Assembly: GCA_034509735.1 (NCBI GenBank)
Contig: JACGWO010000006.1
Location: 1,627,001 to 1,691,000, forward strand
Length of the DNA: 64,000 bases
Direction of reading: 5' to 3'
From: Sesamum alatum
Taxonomy: Eukaryota; Streptophyta; Magnoliopsida; Lamiales; Pedaliaceae
The stretch's first letter is position 1, and every line of letters starts with the position of its first letter. The notes under the pieces were generated by a model. That model ran no database searches and was not told the DNA's origin. It saw only the letters and a program-made list of their open reading frames with translations. Below are positions 34,191 to 45,245 of the stretch, in pieces. A program made the translations under genes and the position numbers.

Positions 34191-35609
34191 GCTACATCTA
34201 TATACATATCCTAAAAGCCAACATATTTATTTAATAATTTTGACTTTATGCTACATAATACTTGGCCCAAATCAATCCTTTTTATTCCTAATCTTTTCCC
34301 CTGCTTTAATTAATTAGATGAATATTGGGATTAAAGAATTTTATTCAACTTTGTTTTATTTACGATTAGAAGAATTTATATAATTGATTTAATTTTACAT
34401 TTAAAAATTTGTGCGCACAGGACGGTGTGTGTTAGTTGCTAATATGTATAATTGGGTTTGTTGGTCTGGTTTTGTGAACTCTACACCAATGTACCTAGTG
34501 TGGTTTATTCGAAATTGATCAGTTTCTAATGTCGTCAAATTACAGAGTTTAGAGATTTTTTTTTACGTCCGCGATCACTCAAAATCAATTATTTTAGTAT
34601 AGTTAGTTTGAAATTACAAAAGAATGCAACTCATCAACTATTTATACTATGTAACATTATAAATTTATTCCTCCCTTCGTGAAATAGTGTTGGTCGGGTC
34701 TTGGCTTTCATCCAAGCTTGTGGCTGAGTCCTCTATACGATCGGTAGTATCTTATCCTATTCCTTTCTGTGATCGAAATAGGATGGCGCAACAATTTCTT
34801 TTTGTTTTAATTTCTGATCGAATATAAAGCTTGATTTTTAAGAGTTGATGTTGGTTTGGATTTCCATAGGCGATCACAAAATCTAGCAACAATCAGTTCT
34901 TGAGGGAGTCCATCTAGTCCATTCGCCTATGGATCAAATATAAACAATGACGTCGATACGTGCCGAAGCGACTGTAATCGATATTAATAAGACCGAAAAT
35001 GTAAGCAATTGGAGGCTCGTGGAATACCGCTCATTGTCCAACACTGGGTACTGGGTACGTCGGGTGAAAAAAATGTCTTTATTTTGATCAGGCACATATT
35101 AAGGTGAGTTTTAGGTAATTTTTATGCGGACTTCGTCCTACTAGGCAAAAGAAAGAAAAAATAAAAAAGAACAATTTGAGTGGCACCTTTGGCAAAAAAC
35201 ACTTAAATATAGGTGTAATAATGTATCAGACTTGACGTTTTAACGAATCTTAGTCTTACCTAAAAGAAATGTATAATTACATGTGTAATTAATACTAATA
35301 TAGGACATGATGTGATTGTCCGAGAAAGATTATTATATAAAATAAATAGAAATAGATAAAGCTGATGGAGAAAGAAAGATTCTTGAAGTTCGATTTGTAT
35401 TGACGATATGTATGTTTGTGGACAATTAAGGGCAGACCATACGATCTTGGTTCGATTTGGTTAGTTGGAGTTGGAACACGTAAATGCATCCCAATCAAGA
35501 AGCGGATTGGTTTTTCAACGGTAAATTCTATTGCATTTTTTATTGTATTTAACATATACATGCAATATGTATAAATATATATTTTTTTAAATACATAATA
35601 TTATCTTTA
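34191..35609. other. Spacer, possible old LTR relic
   Basis: From about 34680 to 35060 the base composition is less AT-rich than around it, as in the LTR relics nearby, but no LTR ends were seen. No gene supported. Confidence 0.3.
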
Positions 35610-36145
35610 TACATGTGATTCAGGTCGCTTCCCGTGATCTCAATCGAGTATCTCACTGAGCACCTCTTCTAACGATCTCGTAAGTTTCCCAAACTAAGTA
35701 TCCCTGAGAAGAAACAAGCATGTTAGGCGAGCCGAGAGTATCCCGGCGAAAATCCTCCGATGCTTAAGTCAGATATAGGTCGAGATGGTAAATTGGCGAT
35801 CTGATGTAGTATTATGGTCGAACGTAACTTGAATAACTTACCATAAATATTGTGGGGGTAAGTGTATTTATAGGACAAAATGTATGTATTTGCCTGATCT
35901 ACATGGCATCATCTCCAAGTTTGAGTTGTCTCCTCATCAAGGATCTAGATCTTGGCCACCTAGCATCGATTACGGTCCGGGTCGCTGATCTAGGTTGGGT
36001 TGCGCGACCCGACCCGGCTGAACAGTGCGCAGATCCATGGGCTTTTGGTGATTTTGGCCCCTTTTCAAGGTCATTTATGTCTTTTCATGATATTTGGATT
36101 ACACTCCATCAACAACAAATCATGTATCAAGTCATTCGTTTTCCC
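35610..36145. mobile_element. Degenerate LTR-like fragment
   Basis: GC-richer than its surroundings. It includes aaatcctccgatgcttaagtc, reminiscent of the tgacttaagtatcgg motif in the solo LTRs at 25.5 and 49.8 kb, and repeated tgatctcaatcgag-like text also near 46420. No frame is credible. Borders are uncertain. Confidence 0.35.
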
Positions 36146-36357
36146 TAATAATAATATATATATTACATTCATTAATTGTTACATATAGTGGTTAATAATA
36201 TATGATTAATTTACTATGTAAGTATCTTATAATTGATTAATTATTCAAGAAAATGATGATAATATTAGAGGAAATTCGGACATATTAATACTATGTTATT
36301 AATTAATTATATAAAACTGGAATAGAGAACATCATCATCATCCTCATTATTATTTTT

Positions 36358-36640
36358 AGGAATAGTTATATTTTCACGCATTGATTTATGATTTATTTGT
36401 ACAAATCATTCATATTTTTTTTGCATAATTACCAAGATTATTCCTGTTAGCTAAAAAGTAGAGATAGTTTGTGTAATGACGTCGAGGTTTTTGATAGTGT
36501 ATGTATAATTTTGCAAAAAAAATGATTAATCTGTGTAAATAATATTGACGTTTTTAATGAATGTATGTATAATTTTTTAAAAAATAAAAATAATTTATAT
36601 AATAAGCTATAGATCAAGGAGCCAAGATGTAATTATTATT
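36358..36640. mobile_element. Foldback MITE, family C copy 5
   Basis: Runs from aatagttatattttcacgc to ccaagatgtaattatt, with the family interior gatagtttgtgtaatgacgtc. Confidence 0.5.
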
Positions 36641-36754
36641 ATTAATAATATTACGTGGGAACTATGGATGCAAATGCATGTTATTAGGCAAAGTCAGGAG
36701 TAAAGATTCATGGGATAAAACAAAACTCACAAAATACATATATATATATTACTA

Positions 36755-37179
36755 AAGGTAAATTACAACTACCTCTTCTAAAATTTGGTATAATTACAAA
36801 TATCTCTTCGTTATTTGAAAAATTACTAATATCTTTCTGAAGTTTGTAATTTTTAACCAAAGACTTGAAATTGACTATTTTGCCTTTGAATTTTTAGTTA
36901 AAATTGTAGAAAAATCAACCGAGGCAAATTGCCTTATTGTTCCTCTGTGTAAAAAATTTTAAGAAATCTCTCTCTGCATATTGTAGTCCAAAAAAATTCA
37001 AAAAATCTTAAGAATAATTCAGTTTGCATAAGGGTATTTTGGTCAGTTCACCCATAAAAATGAATGGAAGTGGTTCATTTATTAGATGATTACAAAACTC
37101 AAAGTATTTGTAATTTTTTAAACAATGAAGAAGTATTTATATTTATATCAAAATTTAAGAGAGGTAGCTATAATTTATT
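36755..37179. mobile_element. Foldback MITE, family A copy 4
   Basis: Left arm aggtaaattacaactacctc; right arm agaggtagctataattt. The centre has ttttggtcagttcaccc. About 425 bp, as in copies 2 and 5. No clear target duplication. Confidence 0.65.
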
Positions 37180-37289
37180 CATATAATAAAGCAATAAAAT
37201 AAGTAGTAATTAATAAAAAGGGCAGCGTAGCGTTGCATAGCAATTAGAATAGGGGTGATTGTGATTTGATTGATGATAAGAAGGGTAGG

Positions 37290-37500
37290 TCTGTGTGTGT
37301 TTCGCAGAAGGAGAACACAGCAAAGTTGAACTGGGCTGGGGCTTAGCTGGGGAGCACGTGCCACGAGCTGTTATCACGTGCACCCGGGAACCAAAAGGTT
37401 TAACCTGCCGGCTCCACCCCAGACAAACGGGGTCACCCCCACCACCTGTTGTTCACTGCACGCGCCACCCCTCACTTCTCCTTCAACCACCTGTCCACCT
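37290..37500. promoter_or_regulatory. GC-rich island with two G-boxes
   Basis: A sharp rise in GC within AT-rich DNA, holding CACGTG at 37355-37360 and 37375-37380, the palindrome CCCGGG near 37384 and a CAC-rich stretch ccaccacctg. It is bracketed by family A MITEs (36755-37179 and 37524-37948). No adjacent gene is recognised, so it may be an orphan promoter, a non-coding transcript start or a gene remnant. Confidence 0.35.
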
Positions 37501-37514
37501 AAATACTATTAGAA

Positions 37515-37957
37515 TATTATATAGGATAAATTACATTTACCTCCCGTGAAGTTTGACATAATTATAAATATTCTCTCATTGTTTGAGAAGTTACAAATAC
37601 TTCCTGAGGTTTGTAACCGTCTAATAAATAACCCATTACCATCCATTTTTATGGGTAAACTGACCAAAATATCCTTATGCACTAAATTATTTTTTATTTA
37701 ATTCTTAATATTTTTTGGACTACAATGCGTAGGGAGAGGTTTTTTAAATTTTTTACACAGAGGAGGAATAATGCAGTTTGCCTCGGGTGATTAGTTTACA
37801 ATTTTAATAAAAATTTTAAGGGCAAAATGGTCAATTTCAGGCTTTTGGTTAAAAATTACAAAACTCACGGGGTGTTTATAATTTTTCAAACAATGAGGAG
37901 GTATTTGTAATTATGTCAAATCTCAGCGAAGGTAGATGTAATTTACCCTATTATATT
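37515..37957. mobile_element. Foldback MITE, family A copy 5 (Mutator-type)
   Basis: The element (37524-37948, 425 bp) begins GGATAAATTACA and ends TGTAATTTACCC. Flanks TATTATATA and TATTATATT match at 8 of 9 positions, supporting a 9-bp Mutator-type duplication. Confidence 0.8.
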
Positions 37958-37964
37958 TTTATTG

Positions 37965-38340
37965 TATTAAAATTATAAATGCCCCCTGAAGTTTTTTTAT
38001 TTTTAACCAAATATTTGAAATTATCCATTTTACACTTGATTTTTTTTAAATTACAGAAAAATATGTCAAGACAAATTACGTTATTGCTCACCTGTGTCAA
38101 AAACGTAAGAAACCTCTCCATTGGTATTTTAGTCCAAAAAAATCAAATTTTTAAAAAAATTAATAAAAAATAATAATTCAATTTGCATAAGGACATCTTG
38201 GTCAATTTACTTATAAAAATAGATGAGAATGTGATATTTGTTAGACGATTACAAATCTCATGGGATATTTGTAATTTTTGAAAAATCAAGAAATATCTAT
38301 AATTATATCAAACTTCAGGGAGATCGTTGTAATAACCCTA
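37965..38340. mobile_element. Family A MITE, copy 6, left end missing
   Basis: Starts within the left arm (aaattataaatgccccctgaag) and continues to the right end ttgtaataaccc. It abuts copy 5 directly. Confidence 0.6.
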
Positions 38341-39028
38341 TATATTATTCATGTCAAATTAATTAATATTTCTTACTTAAATAATAATTAATAAATATGT
38401 TTTCTTATCATTTTTATTTATACTAATATATATAAAAAAAAGCCTTCCTCACTCACAAATAACAATTTAAAATACCACGATATTAATTTTTTTTTGTGCC
38501 GATCATATCGCTAAATTAGATTTTTTTTCAGAAAATATAATATGTTGATTATATATATATATATTTATATTTATAATATATTTAAAAATATATAATATTA
38601 TTTTATATGCACATAAAAATAACGTGATCCTAATATTAGTATTAATAATAATATCGAGTGTTCGTCTGTTGCGTCCTTATTAGTCTCATGACCATCAAAT
38701 GCACGCTTCTAAGGGTATTTTCCTAGCACCTTCTTCTAATTATTGTAGCATTGATAATCAGGATATTCTGATGAAAACGTGTGATTGCACGGGTGGTGGA
38801 ACTTGCCAGCAACACTCACCGATGAGATGTAGGGGATAATATGCAGCCTAGCCCTAGCGTAACAAACTAACTTCTTTCTATTGGAGGAAGCAATACATGC
38901 CTACAACCACTAGGGTTATTATTAGCTTCAGATATTGGGATGTATACTCTTGTCAGATTGTTTTGAAATTTTTTTATTTTTTTAAATAAATATCGAGTAT
39001 GTATATTTGATTTGTGATTAATATTATA
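38341..39028. other. AT-rich spacer without a recognised gene
   Basis: No coding or RNA feature. A short TA run is present at about 38556-38567. Confidence 0.35.
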
Positions 39029-39660
39029 GGGATAATTACATTCTCCTCCCTTAAAGTTTGGTGTATTTATACATAGATTTTCTGATGTTTGAGAAATTAT
39101 ATCTACTACCCCTGAATTTGCTTTTGTTTAACAAATAGGTCCCGCAATTAGTCAAAATTTACCAAATTTGTTGATATTAGCAAAATTGGGGATATGGGAG
39201 GGGACGAAACTATAATACATGAATATGGACATGGTAATATGAATACGATACAACAATATAATTTTTAAAAAAAAAATTAAAATACAACACGATACTGACA
39301 TAATTATATAATATAACCATTTATAGAATACAATAAATCTTTTATGATTAAATTATCTTTATAACAGGAAAAATATATTTTCTCTTATGCACTAACGTGT
39401 GACGATATACAAGGATAATTTGATCATAAAAAGATTCGTTTGACCTACAATAAGTTAGTAATAAGTCAATCGACGACAAATATCACATTTAATTCAATTT
39501 TTTTTTACAAATATCAACAAATTCGATGAATTCTGACTAACGGATGGACCTATTTATTAGACAGAAGCAAACTTCAAGAGCACTAAATGCAATTTTTTGA
39601 ACCACATGAGTGCTATGTGTAATTACACCAAATATCAGAGGATGGGAGTATAATTATCCT
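39029..39660. mobile_element. Foldback MITE, family B copy 4
   Basis: Left end gggataattacattctcctc; right end gggagtataattatcc. A segment at about 39190-39395 (gaatatggacatgg, aacacgatactgacat) does not fit the family and resembles the 24.7 kb hAT-type MITE, so it is probably nested. Confidence 0.6.
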
Positions 39661-39857
39661 ATTTTTTTTATTACATATATATTCTCAATTTCTCATAAAT
39701 TACAATATACAATATGAAAATATAAAGATAAAACGTTTCATATGAGAAGTAAATTTGGGAGATAAGTAAATTCTTCTTCTTATTCAAGCGTGCCAGCCAC
39801 GCCTTTTGACGTGTTTGACACCGTAATCTTTTTATTTTATTTATATTGTCTGACACA

Positions 39858-40772
39858 TAAATATTAGAGTTAAATACATTTTGCACCTTAAATTATACAT
39901 GTAGTCTTATTTAGATCTCTAAGGTATGAAAGGTCACAAAAAGGCCCCTAACAAAATAATTTGACATTAAAAAGACAAAAATGCCCCTTCTCACTTATCT
40001 CCTATACATTTTATTTTACTCCCTAAATGTATGTTTTATTACTTCGCCAAAACTACTTTTATAGATTTAAATTTTATTCATATTTTATTTAAAAAATAAT
40101 ATTTATAATTTATAATTTTTTTATTAATTATGTAATACCAAAAATATTTACAATTGCACTATATGCATATATATTTTACAAAGTAAATTATTTATGTTAA
40201 AAAATACATGTAAATATGTGTAAATAAATTATAATGCATATAATTTTATATAAAAGTATGTTATATAACCTATAATTTTTTGTTTAGGTATATGTACACA
40301 TAATTAAATGATATCATATCATTACTTAAAAGATTATAGAATATTATAGATTAATTATATTATAGAGTTGCATATTTATAGTGTATTATGTTCGATGTAA
40401 TATTATTAAATTGTATCAAAAATATATATATATATACATAATGCTTAAAAATTATATCAATTTTTATGCATTATGTAAAAAATATAAGGTTTGTAAATTT
40501 ATAGAGTGTTATACAGATTTTATACTAATTGTAAAAATTATAAATTTTGATAGTATTTATGTTAGATATAATTTTTATAATAATTCAAATTATGACTTAG
40601 GAGAATGATTGAAATAAACATCTTTTAGGGATGTAAACAATAAGGATATTTTCGTTATAAAAAAAATAATCCATATTATGAGGAATTATTTTATTATATT
40701 TTATAGTTTAGGGAGATAAATACACTTTATGCATAATTTAAAAGTGTAAAGTGTATTTAACCCTAAATATTA
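39858..40772. mobile_element. Mutator-type MITE with perfect 9-bp target duplication
   Basis: The element (39867-40763, 897 bp) begins GAGTTAAATACATTTTGCACC and ends in the near-inverted AAGTGTAAAGTGTATTTAACCC. TAAATATTA flanks both ends (39858-39866 and 40764-40772). The interior is very AT-rich; the 75-residue frame inside is low-complexity and not believable as a gene. Confidence 0.87.
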
Positions 40773-41717
40773 TGTCTGAAATATATTTATATTCAATACG
40801 CAATAATTTTTTGAAATGTTCGTGCAAAGAGAAACCACAAATCAAATAGCTGTCCCCGGCACATTCCTCTATTTATGGTTGACCCTTTGACCACCCGTCA
40901 CCTCACTTCTCCCTTCCCTCATCCCTCCAACCAAATATCAAATCAAATACCTCTGCCAGCTGTTTCTTCCTTCAGTATCGTATTATTATTAGTAGTATAT
41001 TTATATTAGTACTGTATTTCTCGAACTTCTCTGTATTTTTTTACTATTATCCTCATAACAGTACCAACAATCCATCTTCAAACCGTGGGGGTGCTATTAA
41101 TTTATTGATGACCATTTAATGTTTCTTGAATTTCATATTATATCTTTAAATTTAACTATTTAATCCTCCCTCTTAGTTGTTTTATGAAAAAAATAATTAA
41201 ATTTGACCAGTCAAAACCAATAATAGACATACATATATATTATAGTAATTCTGGAATTTAGGAGTATGAAAAGTACTATTGATTTTAAATATAGTATTTA
41301 ATGAAATAATCACTAGCGAAATTATTTAAATACACAATGAAGTATTCAAAAATAGTATGTGTTGGATGAAGAATTTAGTGAGGGGCGTTTATCATGACAA
41401 CTCCCTTTAAGCTGCATGATTTTCACTGTGATTTTTACACAGTTGTAGGATTTTATGTACTTAATGTATGAATGATTATAATTATTTTATAATTTTATAT
41501 AAAAAAAATAAATCTCCAGAATTATACTACGTAAAGTAAGAATATATATATATTTGTGTTTATTTTACAGGTCATTTTCTGATATTCTTTTACTTTTCTA
41601 CATGCTAAATCCACCTAAAATAGCTTTTTGAAATGCATAAATCCATTTAGAGTAAAGTTGTTAAAAATTAATTAATATACGTAAAATATTTATTGTGTTG
41701 TACAGTTAAAGAACAAA
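40773..41717. other. Spacer without a recognised gene
   Basis: A less AT-rich patch at 40840-40960 has no readable exon. Nothing else stands out. Confidence 0.35.
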
Positions 41718-42017
41718 TTGGTATAATTACATCGCCCTTCCCTTGATTTAGTGTAGTTACACATAAATTTCTATAATTTCAAAAATTATATTTAATACAT
41801 CTGACATTTAATTTCGTTAATCAAAATCAACTGAATTTACTTACCAGCGATAGATTTATTACCGACTATTGCAGGTCAACAAATTAGGTAAATTGACTAA
41901 TGAAAATGTCTATTTGTTAAACGAAAATAAATATCATAAGTACTAGACGTGATTTACAAATTACAAGATATCCGTATATAATTACATAAAATCTCAGGAA
42001 AAATATGTAATTATCCC
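41718..42017. mobile_element. Shortened MITE, family B copy 5
   Basis: Left end ggtataattacatcgccc; right end tatgtaattatccc. The centre carries tgactaatgaaaatgtctat and related family text but is shorter than the copy at 32-557. Confidence 0.55.
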
Positions 42018-42504
42018 AAATAAATTTGATTTATTAAAATTAATTTACATTTTACAGGTAGTGGGAGTGGTCCCTCCCTCCTACAGTGGTTGGAATGATT
42101 CAAGAGTGTTATTTAATGTTCCTATGCACTTGTCCGGAATCTTCCTTCCTAGCTAGCTAAGCTTATCAACATTCTGTGCTAAATTGATCCAACCCCCAAC
42201 CGACCTATTCCCCTGTAATTGTATTGGTTACACTCCAGACCGCCCAATGGGAAACCCTTCAACTTAATTTTCACATTTGCTTCAATTCTATTACAGCTTC
42301 GGAATTTCCACCCTCACTTGATTAATGTAAGAATTCAACTATATATATCCTTCTCAGATAAAGGGGAGTGTAAATATAATTATGCAAAAATCATATGTAA
42401 TTTATGCAAATAAATAATAGATCGTATAATATTAATGTAGTTATTCCGTATTATTAAGAGGATAATTTTTACCCAAATAAGGTTTAGTTAAACCAAATCA
42501 ATCA

Positions 42505-42861
42505 CATAATAAGGAGAAAATTGTAATTTTGGTCCCAAAATGTAGGATGGTTTGCAATATTAGTCTCATACTTTTTGAAATAGCCAACATTAGTCCTATA
42601 CTGTAGGAAAACGTTGCAAAGTTAGTCCCACCGTAGCAATATTAGTCCCACACTTTATAAAAGTATTGCAAAATTAGTCCCAAAGTTTGTCCCAACTGTT
42701 GCAAAGTTAATCCCAAAAGTTGCAATTTTTTCATTGTGGGACTAACTTTGCAATGTTTTCCTAAACTTTAGGACTAATATTGGTTATTCCAAAAAGTATG
42801 GGACTAATATTGCAAACACCGTATACTTTGGGATCAAAATTGCAATTTTCTCCATAATAAG
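42505..42861. mobile_element. Mutator-type palindromic MITE with perfect 9-bp duplication
   Basis: The element (42514-42852, 339 bp) begins GAGAAAATTGTAATTTTGG and ends with its inverse, CAAAATTGCAATTTTCTC. CATAATAAG flanks both ends (42505-42513, 42853-42861). Arms are inverted over most of the length, with repeated agtccca / tgggact blocks. Confidence 0.9.
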
Positions 42862-42954
42862 TGTGATTCACTTGTCACTTTTTATGAATTGTATATCAAT
42901 CACACGGCAAGTGAATTGTACATGACATATTATTGGTTTAGGTCGGGCAAATAG

Positions 42955-43395
42955 CATTTTTCATCTCATAATTTAGGGGTTTTTTACTTTTGATCCCATC
43001 AATTACGGAATTATCATTTTTGGTTCCATAACTTTTAAAAATTAGCAATTTCGATCCCATGACATTTCCGTTAAATATTTAACGAAAAGTGCCACGTGGC
43101 CGTTAAGCTCATTAGACCAAAAGTGCTATTTTTCTAAAGTTATGAGATCAAAAGTGAAAATTTTATAATGTATGGGACCAAAAGTGAGGATCTCGTAACA
43201 TATAAGACCAAAAGTGTAAACGCCCTAACAACCACATGTTAAACACATCTTTAAAAATTCTAATGAAAATGTATCATGAGACCAAAAATGCTACTATTTA
43301 AAAATTACAAGATCAAAAATAAGAATTCTTGTAATCAATGAAACCAAAAGTGAAAATATCATAAATTCCGGGATGAAAGAATTTTCTAGAGTAAG
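42955..43395. mobile_element. Foldback MITE, family G-like
   Basis: Left text catctcataatttagggg and cttttgatcccat face right text ggaatt/ccgggatga and atgaaaccaaaag in inverted order. Repeated gaccaaaagtg units fill the centre. No clear duplication at the ends. Confidence 0.6.
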
Positions 43396-43723
43396 ATCAC
43401 ATCACATAATTCACATGACTGTAGCAAGTTTAAAAATATAATTACCAATAAACTTGAACAACAACTAGGATGATGTGGACACAGCAAAACAACAAGGGCA
43501 AGTAGGCAAAAGACTCGGCAAATCAGTCAAGCTCAAAACAGCAAATAAACGATGAGAGGAATTGATTTAATTCCAATGATGTAAACAGGAGTTGGATTTT
43601 TAGGGAAAATAAAGAACACAGTGGGCCTCAGCCCCCCCACCACCACAGAGTCCCCACCCACATTCCCTTTGACCACCAAACCCAACCATGGTTAACATCC
43701 CACCACCACCCCGGGTTAGTAAA

Positions 43724-43735
43724 CCACACGTGTGG
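43724..43735. promoter_or_regulatory. Palindromic G-box/ABRE upstream of the U-box gene
   Basis: CCACACGTGTGG is a perfect 12-bp palindrome containing ACGTGT, the ABA-response core, and the G-box CACGTG. It is about 75 bp upstream of the TATA box, a usual place for a bZIP or bHLH site. Confidence 0.65.
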
Positions 43736-43810
43736 CGGATGAATGCCGATGCATAATAGTACAAATCGGTCAGAATAAAACCAGAGAAATGTCCCTCTGT
43801 TCCCATTTCG

Positions 43811-43818
43811 TATATAAA
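43811..43818 (+). promoter_or_regulatory. TATA box of the U-box gene
   Basis: TATATAAA, 180 bp upstream of the start codon, predicts a transcript start near 43840-43850 and a CT-rich 5' UTR of about 150 nt. Confidence 0.75.
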
Positions 43819-43997
43819 CCATCACTCCCCCAACAGAGTGAAAGAGAATTTGCAGTCCTCTCTGAATTAGTAGTATTACTCTCTCTCTAGTTTCTGTTCC
43901 CTCTTCTACATTCTTTATTCGTGTTTGTGTTACTTTTTTTAGCATAGTGTAGCAGAGAGAGAAGAAGAATACAAATAGAGAGTGGTCAGAAGTTAAC

Positions 43998-45245
43998 ATG
44001 CCTGCCAGTTTGGAGCCATTGGACGTCGGCGTGCAGATTCCGTACTATTTCCGGTGCCCGATTTCTTTAGAATTGATGCGTGATCCTGTTACTGTTTGTA
44101 CAGGCCAGACGTACGACCGTTCGAGCATAGAATCGTGGGTGGCCACCGGAAATACCACTTGTCCGGTTACCCGGGTGCCGTTGACGGATTTTACCCTCAT
44201 CCCGAACCACACCCTCCGGCGGCTGATTCAGGATTGGTGCGTCGCGAACCGGTCCTTCGGAGTGGAGCGTATACCCACACCGAAACAGCCAGCGGACCCG
44301 GGATTGGTTCGGACTTTGTTGGCTCAAGCTTCTTCCGGGTCGGGTTCCTACAGTTTGAGAGTTTCGGCGTTGAGGAGGCTGAGGGGACTCGCGCGTGACT
44401 CGGATAAGAACCGTTCTGTTATTGCTGCTAACAACGCGCGCGAGGTTTTGTTAACCATTGCGTTGGCGGATGTAGGTTCGGAATCGTCCGAGTTGAATCA
44501 CGAGGCACTCGCGGTTTTGTCCATGTTCGCGCTTTCTGAACCGGAGTGCTTGTACGTGGCTTCCGACTCGGACCGGGTAGGGTACCTGGTGAAGTTACTG
44601 TTCCATTCATCGATCGACGTCCGAGTCAACTCGGCGGCGATTATTGAGACTGTTGTGGCAGGAATCCGGTCGTCGGAGCTCCGTGCGCAAATCAGCAATG
44701 CCGACGGAGTGTTTGAGGGTATAGTTGGGATTTTGAATTATCCTCTGGTTTACCCGAGGGCGTTGAAAATCGGAATCAAAGCGTTGTTCGCTTTGTGTTT
44801 GGTGAAGCAGCACCGGCACAAGGCGGTGGCAGCGGGAGCGGTGGAGGCGTTGATCGACAGGTTACCGGAGTTCGAGAAGTGCGACTCGGAGAGAGCTCTA
44901 GCAACCGTGGAGCTGCTCTGCCGGATTCCATCCGGTTGCGCGGCGTTTGAGTCGCACGCGCTGACTGTTCCTCTGCTGGTGAAGATCATCCTAAAGATCT
45001 CCGATCGCGCGACGGAATACGCCGCCGGTGCTTTGTTTTCGCTCTGCTCGGCCTCGGAGAGAGCTCAGGCAGACGCGGTGGCCGCCGGCGTGTTGACTCA
45101 GTTGCTGCTGCTCGTGCAAAGCGATTGCACGGAGAGGGCGAAACGGAAAGCGCAAATGCTCCTGAAGTTACTGCGGGACTCCTGGCCACATGATTCCATC
45201 GCCAGATCGGATGATTTTGCCGGGAGCGACGTCGTTCCATTTTGA
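43998..45245 (+). CDS. PUB26: U-box E3 ubiquitin ligase, PUB25/26 type
   Basis: An intronless frame of 415 residues, close to the roughly 420 of Arabidopsis PUB25 and PUB26. The N-terminal U-box spans about 13-86, with the E2-binding face in FRCPISLELMRDPVTVCTGQ, TYDRSSIESW, CPVTRVPL and HTLRRLIQDW. The link VERIPTPKQPADP is typical of this subfamily. Armadillo-type repeats fill about 100-400 and should bind substrates. It carries out ubiquitin transfer in the cytosol or nucleus. The Arabidopsis homologues degrade MYB15 in the cold response and the immune kinase BIK1. The start MPASLEPLDVGVQIP matches family N termini. The CDS is clearly more GC-rich than the surrounding DNA. Confidence 0.94.
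   Translation: MPASLEPLDVGVQIPYYFRCPISLELMRDPVTVCTGQTYDRSSIESWVATGNTTCPVTRVPLTDFTLIPNHTLRRLIQDWCVANRSFGVERIPTPKQPADPGLVRTLLAQASSGSGSYSLRVSALRRLRGLARDSDKNRSVIAANNAREVLLTIALADVGSESSELNHEALAVLSMFALSEPECLYVASDSDRVGYLVKLLFHSSIDVRVNSAAIIETVVAGIRSSELRAQISNADGVFEGIVGILNYPLVYPRALKIGIKALFALCLVKQHRHKAVAAGAVEALIDRLPEFEKCDSERALATVELLCRIPSGCAAFESHALTVPLLVKIILKISDRATEYAAGALFSLCSASERAQADAVAAGVLTQLLLLVQSDCTERAKRKAQMLLKLLRDSWPHDSIARSDDFAGSDVVPF

Noticed and set aside
40381..40608. 75-residue Tyr/Ile/Asn-rich frame
   Set aside because: Low-complexity translation of the AT-rich interior of a Mutator-type MITE.
43600..43999. Minus-strand Gly/Trp-rich frames upstream of the U-box gene
   Set aside because: They overlap its promoter and 5' UTR and arise from a CCACC-rich tract.
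1335..45245. COR27-like and PUB25/26-like genes as a cold-response cluster
   Set aside because: They are 39 kb apart with unrelated genes and many transposons between, and nothing shows shared regulation.
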